NCBI GenBank assembly: GCA_028691715.1
Contig: JAQUYR010000014.1
Span: 1-21,314, forward strand
Direction of reading: 5' to 3'
DNA: 21,314 nucleotides
DNA from: Bacilli bacterium
GTDB taxonomy: Bacteria; Bacillota_I; Bacilli_A; ML615J-28; CAG-698
In this document: piece after piece, positions 1-6,149 of the stretch
Layout of the letters: each line of letters opens with the position of its first letter
How positions within the stretch are numbered: the stretch's first letter is position 1
Notes under the pieces: generated by a model
What the model was told of the DNA's origin: nothing
What the model saw: the letters and a program-made list of their open reading frames with translations, nothing else
Database searches by the model: none
Program-made: the position numbers and the translations under genes

Positions 1-124
1 AAATCAATCTTTTTACTACAGGTATTTACTGGGGTATATGTAACATGTTTCATTTTTATCACCTTTGTATATTTTACTGTAAAATGAAATAAAAGACAAG
101 AAAAAGTTTATATAAGATAAATCT

Positions 125-152
125 TTGATTTTTATTAGTTTTGCAGTATAAT
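125..152 (+). promoter_or_regulatory. Putative sigma-A promoter of the desulfurase-thiI genes
   Basis: TTGATT at 125-130 and TATAAT at 147-152 are 16 bp apart, 18 bp upstream of the first gene. The -10 is a perfect consensus and the -35 matches at four of six positions. Bases 1-124 hold no gene or terminator that I can recognise; only a short palindrome (TTTTACTGTAAAA, 71-83) stands out. Confidence 0.6.
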
Positions 153-170
153 ATTAAAAGGTGAAAGAAT

Positions 171-1286
171 ATGAAATATTTTGATTATACAGCAACAACT
201 CCTGTTGATTCAGAAGTTCTAGAAACTTATATTAAAGTTCAAAACGAATACTTTGCAAATACAACATCACTTCATAGTTTAGGACAGAAGAGTAATGCTT
301 TTTTTGAGAAAGCTCGTGAAGAAATAAAAGAAATTTTGGATTTGAAATCTCATGAATTGGTCTTTACCAGTAACGCTACTGAAGCTAATAATTTAGCCAT
401 CTATGGAATTGCTAAAAAATATCCTCAAGGAAAATTGATAACTACAAAAATAGAACACCCATCAGTTTATGAAGTTTTTAAGAGTCTTGAAAAAGAAGGG
501 TATGAGGTTATTTACCTCGATGTTGATGAAAAAGGAATAATTGATTTAAATCAATTAGCAAGAGAACTCAATAAAGATACTATTTTAGTATCAATCATGT
601 GGGTCAATAATATTACAGGTACAATTGAACCAATAAAAGAAGTTATTAGAATGATAAGAGAATATCCAAAAATTAAACTCCATGTAGATATAGTGCAAGG
701 ACTGGCAAAAGTTGTTCCCAATTTTGCTTTTAAAGATATCGATTTATTGACTGTCAGCGCTCATAAAATATATGGTTTAAAAGGAATTGGTGGCTTATTT
801 TATCGAAGCAATATCGATTTATCAAAGAGACTTTTTGGTTCTAGTGCTCAGTATAAAGTCAAACCAGGAACTCTTGACTTAGCTTTAGTGGTTTCAATGT
901 GTAAAGCAATCAAAAAATTCTATCCATTGACCGAGAAACATTATGAATATGTTAAGGAATTGAACTGTTATTTACGAAAGCAATTAGAGAGTTATCAGTT
1001 CATTGTGATAAATAGTCCTATAGAAGGTAGTCCTTATATATTGAATGTATCTTTTCCAGGGATAAATGGAGAGACAATCGTTCACACGTTAGAAGCAAAG
1101 GAAATATATGTTTCAACAGGATCGGCTTGTTCTTCAAAAATAAAAAAACCAGAGAAAACAATATATAGTATGACAAAATCAGAGATACTAGCAACAACAA
1201 CTATTCGAATAAGTTTATCGCATCTAGTAACTTATGCTGATATTGACTATTTGATTAATGCAATAGGAGAAATTAAAAATGTATGA
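171..1286 (+). CDS. Cysteine desulfurase, NifS/IscS family (partner of ThiI)
   Basis: This PLP enzyme takes sulfur from L-cysteine, leaving alanine and an enzyme persulfide. The 371-residue protein has the class V aminotransferase layout: DYTATTP near the N-terminus, His97 in IEHPSV, the PLP-contacting Asp173 and Gln176, the Schiff-base Lys199 in SAHK, and the persulfide-forming Cys320 in STGSACSS. Its length is normal. The start is set by AAGGTGA six bases upstream of the ATG. The stop codon is TGA, and the last 8 bases overlap the next gene, thiI. That pairing is the nifZ-thiI arrangement known from Bacillus, where the desulfurase is dedicated to tRNA 4-thiouridine. The role as sulfur donor to ThiI is inferred from context; a wider role in Fe-S assembly cannot be excluded. 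No scaffold gene (iscU/sufU) lies nearby. Confidence 0.93.
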   Translation: MKYFDYTATTPVDSEVLETYIKVQNEYFANTTSLHSLGQKSNAFFEKAREEIKEILDLKSHELVFTSNATEANNLAIYGIAKKYPQGKLITTKIEHPSVYEVFKSLEKEGYEVIYLDVDEKGIIDLNQLARELNKDTILVSIMWVNNITGTIEPIKEVIRMIREYPKIKLHVDIVQGLAKVVPNFAFKDIDLLTVSAHKIYGLKGIGGLFYRSNIDLSKRLFGSSAQYKVKPGTLDLALVVSMCKAIKKFYPLTEKHYEYVKELNCYLRKQLESYQFIVINSPIEGSPYILNVSFPGINGETIVHTLEAKEIYVSTGSACSSKIKKPEKTIYSMTKSEILATTTIRISLSHLVTYADIDYLINAIGEIKNV

Positions 1287-2496
1287 TCTAATAATGGTGA
1301 GATATGGAGAAATGACTTTAAAGAAGAAAAATTATCGTCAGTTCTTACAAAAAGTAACCGATAACATAATTAAAAAATGTAAAGTCTTGCCTAAATTAAC
1401 CTTTAGAAAGACTGATTATCGATTCTACATATATCTAAATGGAGTTGATTATCAAGAGGTTATCAATATTTTAGATACAATTGTTGGTCTTTGCTCCTAT
1501 AGCTTATGTAAAAAAGTAGAACCGAATTATGATGATATTGCTTCTGAAGCGATAAAGATGATTGAAGAAGCAAAGTCAAAAAAAGAAGTAACTTTTAAAG
1601 TAGAAACCAATCGTGGAAACAAGTCCTTCCCAGCAACTTCAATTGAAATATCTCAGGAAGTTGCAAAAAGAATTCTTCCCCATGTTGAGGGCTTAAAGGT
1701 TGATGTTCATAATCCTGATATGGTATTATCGGTTGATTTGAGATATGAAGGAACATATATTTTTGTTAATTCAATCAAAGGTTTAGGAGGATATCCTTCA
1801 GGAATAGCAGGTAAAGGCTTATTAATGATGAGCGGTGGTATCGATAGTCCTGTTGCAGGTTTTCTAACAATTAGAAAAGGTGTCAATATAACAGCGATTC
1901 ATTATGCATCACCACCATTCACAAGCGATATGGCTTTGCAAAAGGTTATCGACTTATTAGAAGTACTAGCTGGATATACAACCGATGGAAAAATTGATTT
2001 GCTTGTAGTTCCTTTTACTGATATTCAAAATGCTATTCATACCAAAGCAAATTCTATATACACGGTGACATTGATGCGAAGAGCAATGTATAAAATTGCT
2101 GACAAGATTTGCAAAGAGAAGGATATAGACATAATTATTAATGGAGAAAGTATAGGCCAAGTTGCTTCTCAGACTTTAGAGAGCATTAAAGTGGTAAACG
2201 AAGTTACTAATATGCCAATAATTAGGCCAGTGGCAACCTATGACAAAGAAGAAATTGTTGAGATTGCTCGTAAAATAAAAACTTTTGATATTTCTATTAG
2301 ACCATATGAAGATTGTTGTACTGTGTTTGTACCAGAACATCCAATAATTAAACCCAAAATTGAGCATGTTTTAACTGAAGAAAACAAATGCGATTTACAG
2401 CCATTAATTGACGAGGCAATAAACCAAACAGCAACGATAATACTAGATTGTTTTAATAAGTACTCGGTTTATTCTCGTGACAATTTTAATATTTAA
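1279..2496 (+). CDS. thiI: tRNA 4-thiouridine synthase ThiI (sulfurtransferase)
   Basis: ThiI adenylates U8 of tRNA and replaces its oxygen with sulfur to give s4U, a near-UV sensor base; in some bacteria it also serves thiamine thiazole synthesis. The 405-residue protein shows the N-terminal ferredoxin-like region, a THUMP domain (about 60-165), the GLGGYPSG linker (168-175) and the PP-loop ATP-binding motif SGGIDSP (185-191). The Cys pair in YEDCCTVF (Cys346, Cys347) is typical of Gram-positive ThiI. There is no C-terminal rhodanese domain, unlike E. coli ThiI, so sulfur probably comes directly from the desulfurase encoded just upstream. The ATG overlaps the end of that gene by 8 bases, which suggests translational coupling. 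Confidence 0.95.
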   Translation: MYDLIMVRYGEMTLKKKNYRQFLQKVTDNIIKKCKVLPKLTFRKTDYRFYIYLNGVDYQEVINILDTIVGLCSYSLCKKVEPNYDDIASEAIKMIEEAKSKKEVTFKVETNRGNKSFPATSIEISQEVAKRILPHVEGLKVDVHNPDMVLSVDLRYEGTYIFVNSIKGLGGYPSGIAGKGLLMMSGGIDSPVAGFLTIRKGVNITAIHYASPPFTSDMALQKVIDLLEVLAGYTTDGKIDLLVVPFTDIQNAIHTKANSIYTVTLMRRAMYKIADKICKEKDIDIIINGESIGQVASQTLESIKVVNEVTNMPIIRPVATYDKEEIVEIARKIKTFDISIRPYEDCCTVFVPEHPIIKPKIEHVLTEENKCDLQPLIDEAINQTATIILDCFNKYSVYSRDNFNI

Positions 2497-2566
2497 GAGT
2501 GATTTTTGTTTATAAGTAGTAATAAAAGGGTATTTATGTTATTATATTAACGAAAAAGGAGTTTTT

Positions 2567-3139
2567 ATGGAAGAAGAAAAAATGACACCCAAAAACGAAC
2601 TTGATTTAGAAGGAAAAACAATTGAAGAAGAGGTAATCAATGATTCTCGAGAATCAGCGATTTATAGGAGACTTCATGAAATAGACATTATTATTGAAGA
2701 ATATGAAGACAAATTATACAATGAGGAAATCTATACAATTGAAGAGGAAGAAGCAAGAGCCTTAAGAAAGGAATATAACGAACTAAGATTAGAGCTAAAG
2801 GAAATTAAAAAGAGCTCTAAAAAGGATAGTGTTTGGGAAAACATTCCTATTTGGATGACAATATATGGACTCTTAATATGTATCTTAGGGGCCTATCCAA
2901 TTGTACCAATGTTACCATTAAATATCCTGAATATAGTTTTTGGATATCTACCAGAAGCATTACAAACAAACTTTTTCTTCTACGCTCTTATGATATGCTA
3001 TTCAGTAGTCTTATTACTAATAAGTTTCTTTATCTGGCTTTATGCTTTTAAGAATAAAGAGAAGAGAAAGATGTTTCTATTTTTGATGATTATTCAGTTC
3101 GTGATTGCCTTGGTATCATGCTTATTCTCATATCTATAG
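2567..3139 (+). CDS. Coiled-coil membrane protein of unknown function
   Basis: I do not recognise the family. The 190-residue product has two parts. Residues 1-88 are highly charged and Glu/Lys-rich, with a predicted helical or coiled-coil stretch at about 30-82. Residues 94-190 are hydrophobic, with likely membrane spans at about 94-112, 135-160 and 168-189 and a Pro-rich hydrophobic segment (110-129) between the first two. No signal peptide, catalytic motif or metal site is visible. The start follows a good AAAAAGGAG about five bases upstream; a second Met at residue 6 has no such site. It lies 70 bp after thiI and only 6 bp before the RNA methyltransferase gene, so co-transcription with the latter is likely. 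Function is unknown. Confidence 0.8.
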   Translation: MEEEKMTPKNELDLEGKTIEEEVINDSRESAIYRRLHEIDIIIEEYEDKLYNEEIYTIEEEEARALRKEYNELRLELKEIKKSSKKDSVWENIPIWMTIYGLLICILGAYPIVPMLPLNILNIVFGYLPEALQTNFFFYALMICYSVVLLLISFFIWLYAFKNKEKRKMFLFLMIIQFVIALVSCLFSYL

Positions 3140-3145
3140 GGAAAT

Positions 3146-3880
3146 ATGAAAAAAATAACATCAATAAATAATGAATTTATTAAAGAACTTAATAAACTTC
3201 ATGAAAAAAAAGAGCGTGATAAAAGGCAACAGTTCATTATTGAGGGATTTCATTTAATTCAAGAGGCAAAAAGATATTTGGATTTGGTACTGATTGTTGA
3301 TGAAAAGGATGAGGTTGCTGGGATTGAAAATATTTTAGTAACAAAAGAAATAATTACCAAGCTTTCATTTACTAAGACACCTCAAAATATTATTGGTATT
3401 TGTCATTATTTTGATGAAAATCAATTGACGGGAGAGAGATTTCTAATTTTAGATAATGTTCAGGATCCAGGGAATCTGGGAACTTTAGTCAGAAGTGCTC
3501 TTGGATTTAACATTGATCAAGTAATCATGAGTATAGATAGTGTTGATATGTATAATGATAAATTCATCAGGGCTACTCAGGGAGCAGTTTTTAAAATGAG
3601 GATGATTAAAAGAGATCTCATAGAGGCCATTCTTGATCTAAAAGAAAGAAACGTCTTGATTATTGGAACCTCTTTAAAAGCAAGTATAGATTTAGATAGT
3701 TTGAGTAGTATTAATAAGTATGCCTTAGTTTTAGGAAACGAAGCCAATGGAGTCAGTGATGATATATTGAAATTGGTTGACACTAGTGTAAAAATAAGGA
3801 CAAATAGTTTATTAGAGTCTCTGAATGTTGGAGTTGCTGGAGGAATAATCCTTTATTATCTTGATAAAAAACAAGAATAA
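3146..3880 (+). CDS. SpoU/TrmH-family RNA 2'-O-methyltransferase
   Basis: This is a member of the SPOUT class that methylates ribose 2'-OH groups of rRNA or tRNA using S-adenosylmethionine. The 244-residue protein has an N-terminal substrate-binding domain (about 1-90; note the EGFHLIQEA stretch at 33-41) and a C-terminal trefoil-knot domain. The three SpoU motifs are present: DNVQDPGNLGTLVRSA at 103-118 (Asn110, Arg116), LGNEANGVS at 196-204 (Glu199), and motif 3 around SLNVGVAGGI at 225-234 (Asn227). Motif 3 reads NVGVAGG where many members have NVSVA. The layout resembles Bacillus YsgA and RlmB-type enzymes; the exact target nucleotide cannot be read from sequence. The gene sits 6 bp after the membrane protein gene, and no terminator is evident before the next promoter at 3901. 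Confidence 0.9.
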   Translation: MKKITSINNEFIKELNKLHEKKERDKRQQFIIEGFHLIQEAKRYLDLVLIVDEKDEVAGIENILVTKEIITKLSFTKTPQNIIGICHYFDENQLTGERFLILDNVQDPGNLGTLVRSALGFNIDQVIMSIDSVDMYNDKFIRATQGAVFKMRMIKRDLIEAILDLKERNVLIIGTSLKASIDLDSLSSINKYALVLGNEANGVSDDILKLVDTSVKIRTNSLLESLNVGVAGGIILYYLDKKQE

Positions 3881-3900
3881 ATTATTTTTAGGAAAAAACT

Positions 3901-3929
3901 TTGACTTTTTTAGGGCTTTATGATATACT
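3901..3929 (+). promoter_or_regulatory. Strong sigma-A promoter with extended -10, rimP-nusA-infB operon
   Basis: TTGACT (3901-3906) and TATACT (3924-3929) are separated by exactly 17 bp, and the -10 is preceded by TG plus one base (TGATATACT). This is the closest match to the consensus in the window. It lies 21 bp after the methyltransferase stop codon. The transcript should begin near 3936, giving a leader of about 54 bases before rimP. Confidence 0.85.
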
Positions 3930-3950
3930 ATGTTTAGAAAGTATTAATTG

Positions 3951-3973
3951 AGGAGTGAGATTATCTCACTCCT
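3951..3973 (+). promoter_or_regulatory. Perfect 10-bp hairpin in the rimP leader RNA
   Basis: AGGAGTGAGA (3951-3960) and TCTCACTCCT (3964-3973) are exact reverse complements around a 3-base loop (TTA). The hairpin begins about 15 bases after the expected transcription start. Only three T residues follow it before an A-run, so it is a poor intrinsic terminator. The 5' arm holds a strong Shine-Dalgarno-like GAGGAG, which would be sequestered when folded, but no start codon lies at the usual distance from it. It could be a 5'-end stabiliser, a protein-binding site or a weak attenuator; the role is not known. Confidence 0.7.
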
Positions 3974-3989
3974 TTAAAAATGGTGTTGT

Positions 3990-4454
3990 ATGGAAATTGT
4001 TGATAAAGCTTTGATATTGGCGAGGCGATGTGCTGAGAAATTACAACTAGATATCGTTGAGGTTGAATATGTCAGCGAAAAAGGGTTGAAGATTCTTCGA
4101 GTTATTGCTGAAGACAAAACGGGACTGACCATTGATCAGGCAACAGATTTAAACAATTTAATAAGCGATGAACTCGACAAAGAAGATTTCATTGATGAAG
4201 AATACTATTTAGAGGTTTCTTCACCAGGAATCGAAAGGGAATTGAAAAAGGAAGAAGACATAATTAAGTCATGTGATCAATATATTTGTGTTAATACATA
4301 TGAAAAAGTAGAAGGGTTAAAAGAACTGTACGGCTATTTGAGAAAATATGAGGACCAAAAAATATTTATTGATATAAACATTAAAGGGAAAAACAAGATT
4401 CTTGAAATCCCCAAGAGTAAGATTAGTAAGATAAGATTAGCTGTAAAGTTTTAG
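3990..4454 (+). CDS. rimP: Ribosome maturation factor RimP
   Basis: RimP helps assemble the 30S ribosomal subunit, acting during maturation of the central pseudoknot and 3' domain. The 154-residue protein has the usual length and order: an N-terminal alpha/beta domain with the family signature DIVEVEYV (21-28) and the conserved VSSPGIERELK stretch, then a C-terminal SH3-like barrel. It is the first gene of the nusA-infB operon, its standard place in Bacillota. The ATG at 3990 matches where RimP proteins normally begin, but its ribosome-binding site is weak: only GGTG at 3982-3985. The nearest good Shine-Dalgarno-like sequence is inside the leader hairpin upstream. The next gene, nusA, follows after 9 bp. 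Confidence 0.93.
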   Translation: MEIVDKALILARRCAEKLQLDIVEVEYVSEKGLKILRVIAEDKTGLTIDQATDLNNLISDELDKEDFIDEEYYLEVSSPGIERELKKEEDIIKSCDQYICVNTYEKVEGLKELYGYLRKYEDQKIFIDINIKGKNKILEIPKSKISKIRLAVKF

Positions 4455-4463
4455 GAGGATATT

Positions 4464-5543
4464 ATGATCAGCAAAAATTTTTTTGAATCACTTGAAAGTG
4501 TAGCTTTTGAAAGAGGTTTAGATATTCATGATGTTTTAGATAAGGTAGAAATAGCTATAGCTGTTGCTTGCCGCGACACCGAATACAAAGGTGATATCAA
4601 AATGGAATGCGATTTTGAAAAGAAAAAAATAAAGGTATACGACTATCGATATGTTGTTGAAGAATTAACCGAGGGAAATAAGGGAGAAATTCTTCTTGAG
4701 GAAGCGCAAATGCTTAAGCCAAAGATCAAAGTCGGAAGTGTTATTAAAACAGAAGTTAATTTAAATTCTTTTGGCCGTAAATCTGCTAGCAAATTTAAAC
4801 AAACATTGCTTAGTGGATTAAAAGAGTTAGAAAGAGATGAAGCTTATAGCTTTTTCAATGCTAAAGTTGGTGAAATTCTAAATGCCAAAGTGATAAACAA
4901 TATGAATGGATTCATTACTTTTTCTATTGGTAAGAACTGTGAAGCAACTATGCCAGAAACTGAAGGGCTTCCAGGGGAGAACTTTGTCATTGGAGAGAGT
5001 AAAAAAGTTTATATAACAAAAGTAGAGAAAACAACAAAAGGACCAAAAGTATTTCTTTCCCGTTCAAACAAAGAAATAGTTAAACGCTTGTTTGAACTGA
5101 CCATTCCTGAAATTGCTGATGGTTCAATTGAAATCATGGGTATTTCTCGTGACCCTGGTAGTAGAACAAAGGTTGGAGTTTTATCTTTGAAACCTAATCT
5201 AGATCCAAAAGGAGCTTGTGTTGGTCAAGGAGGACTTCGTATCAGAAGTATTAATGAAGATTTAAATAATGAGAAAATAGATATTTTCACATGGAAAGAT
5301 AACCCAATAGATTTAATTGCTGAAGCCCTGCTTCCTGCTCGTTCATTAAGCGTTATCGCTGATGAAAAAACAAAGAGAGCTTTGGTCATAGTCAAAGATG
5401 ATCAATATTCATTAGCAATAGGTAAGAGTGGACAAAATGCTCGTTTAGCAGCTTATGCTACTGATTGGCGAATTGATATTAAAAAGATATCAGATGCTAC
5501 AAAAGAAGGAATTGAATTTCAATATAATGTAGTTCAAAAGTAG
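4464..5543 (+). CDS. nusA: Transcription termination/antitermination factor NusA
   Basis: NusA binds RNA polymerase near the RNA exit channel and controls pausing, termination and antitermination. The 359-residue protein is the short Gram-positive form: an N-terminal polymerase-binding domain (about 1-125), an S1 domain (about 133-200), KH1 (about 205-280) and KH2 (about 285-345), with no C-terminal acidic repeats. KH2 has a regular GKSG loop (320-323). KH1 reads VGQGG (253-257) where most NusA proteins have VGPKG, so the usual lysine of the GXXG loop is missing. AGGAGG sits six bases before the ATG. The gene lies 9 bp after rimP and 11 bp before ylxR, within one operon. Confidence 0.96.
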   Translation: MISKNFFESLESVAFERGLDIHDVLDKVEIAIAVACRDTEYKGDIKMECDFEKKKIKVYDYRYVVEELTEGNKGEILLEEAQMLKPKIKVGSVIKTEVNLNSFGRKSASKFKQTLLSGLKELERDEAYSFFNAKVGEILNAKVINNMNGFITFSIGKNCEATMPETEGLPGENFVIGESKKVYITKVEKTTKGPKVFLSRSNKEIVKRLFELTIPEIADGSIEIMGISRDPGSRTKVGVLSLKPNLDPKGACVGQGGLRIRSINEDLNNEKIDIFTWKDNPIDLIAEALLPARSLSVIADEKTKRALVIVKDDQYSLAIGKSGQNARLAAYATDWRIDIKKISDATKEGIEFQYNVVQK

Positions 5544-5554
5544 GAGGTGTAAAA

Positions 5555-5833
5555 ATGAACAAACCTAAAAAAGTTCCCATTAGAAAATGTGTTGCTACAA
5601 ATGAACAATATCCTAAAAAAGAAATGTTTAGAGTTGTTCGTACACCTGAGGGAAATATTATAATTGATGAAATAGGCAAAGCCAATGGGCGCGGAGCTTA
5701 TTTAAGCAAGAATGAAGAAGCTATAAAGTTAGCTCGCAAGAAGAAAATATTGGATAAGCATTTAGAAGCTGTTGTCCCCGAAGAAATCTATGATTTGTTA
5801 TTAGCGAAAATAGGTGGTAAGGGTGACAAATGA
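5555..5833 (+). CDS. rnpM: YlxR/RnpM family RNA-binding protein
   Basis: YlxR proteins are small basic RNA-binding proteins; the Bacillus subtilis member has been linked to modulation of RNase P and renamed RnpM. The 92-residue product carries the family core: RKCVATNEQ near residue 8, FRVVRTPEGN in the middle, and the GRGAYLS signature at about 46-52, followed by a basic helix. The start is supported by TAGGAGGTG a few bases upstream. The stop codon is TGA, which shows that this organism reads TGA as stop. The last 11 bases overlap the start of the L7Ae-like gene, and the AGGTGG inside this gene serves as that gene's ribosome-binding site, pointing to translational coupling. Confidence 0.9.
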   Translation: MNKPKKVPIRKCVATNEQYPKKEMFRVVRTPEGNIIIDEIGKANGRGAYLSKNEEAIKLARKKKILDKHLEAVVPEEIYDLLLAKIGGKGDK

Positions 5834-6149
5834 TGAAAAATTATTAAATCTTTTAGGATTAGCTTTTAAAGCACGGAGAATTGTTACGGGAGAAGAGAAT
5901 GTCATTAAACTTCTCCAAAGTCAAAAGGCAAAGATTGTTTTTGTGGCCAGTGACGCTTCACTTAGAACTATTGATAATTTCAAGAGAAAATGTTTTTTTT
6001 ACAATGTTCCGGTTAATTTTGACTATACCAGCCAACAATTAACAAAAGCATTAGGAAAAACATTAGTTAAAATAATGGCTGTTATTGATCAAGGGTTTTA
6101 TGAATCTTTGCAAAAACTTTTAGAACGAGGTGAGACTTATGAAAGTTAA
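5823..6149 (+). CDS. L7Ae-family RNA-binding protein (YlxQ-like)
   Basis: This belongs to the L7Ae/L30e/S12e/Gadd45 RNA-binding family, and the YlxQ type is conserved between ylxR and infB in Bacillota. Members bind kink-turn RNAs; a specific role for this orthologue is not established. Family features are LGLAFKARRIVTGEENV near the N-terminus, the central KIVFVASDAS, and the C-terminal ALGK...KIMAVIDQGF. I chose the GTG at 5823 because AGGTGG (5812-5817) lies five bases before it. An in-frame GTG at 5814 would place the start inside that site. The product is about 108 residues. It overlaps ylxR by 11 bases and infB by 11 bases, so these three genes are probably translated in a coupled way. 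Confidence 0.88.
   Translation: MTNDEKLLNLLGLAFKARRIVTGEENVIKLLQSQKAKIVFVASDASLRTIDNFKRKCFFYNVPVNFDYTSQQLTKALGKTLVKIMAVIDQGFYESLQKLLERGETYES

Noticed and set aside
71..83. Short palindrome TTTTACTGTAAAA upstream of the desulfurase gene
   Set aside because: Six-base A/T-rich arms are expected by chance in this DNA, and there is no second copy nearby to support an operator.
2506..2548. Promoter upstream of the coiled-coil membrane protein gene
   Set aside because: TTGTTT and several A/T-rich -10-like hexamers are present, but none has good spacing (19 bp or more).
3951..3973. Leader hairpin as the terminator of the upstream methyltransferase gene
   Set aside because: It lies downstream of a near-consensus promoter and is followed by only three T residues, so it belongs to the next transcript and is a poor terminator.
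6130..6138. GTG at 6130 as the infB start
   Set aside because: This GTG is part of the ribosome-binding site of the ATG at 6139, which also matches where IF-2 N-terminal domains begin.
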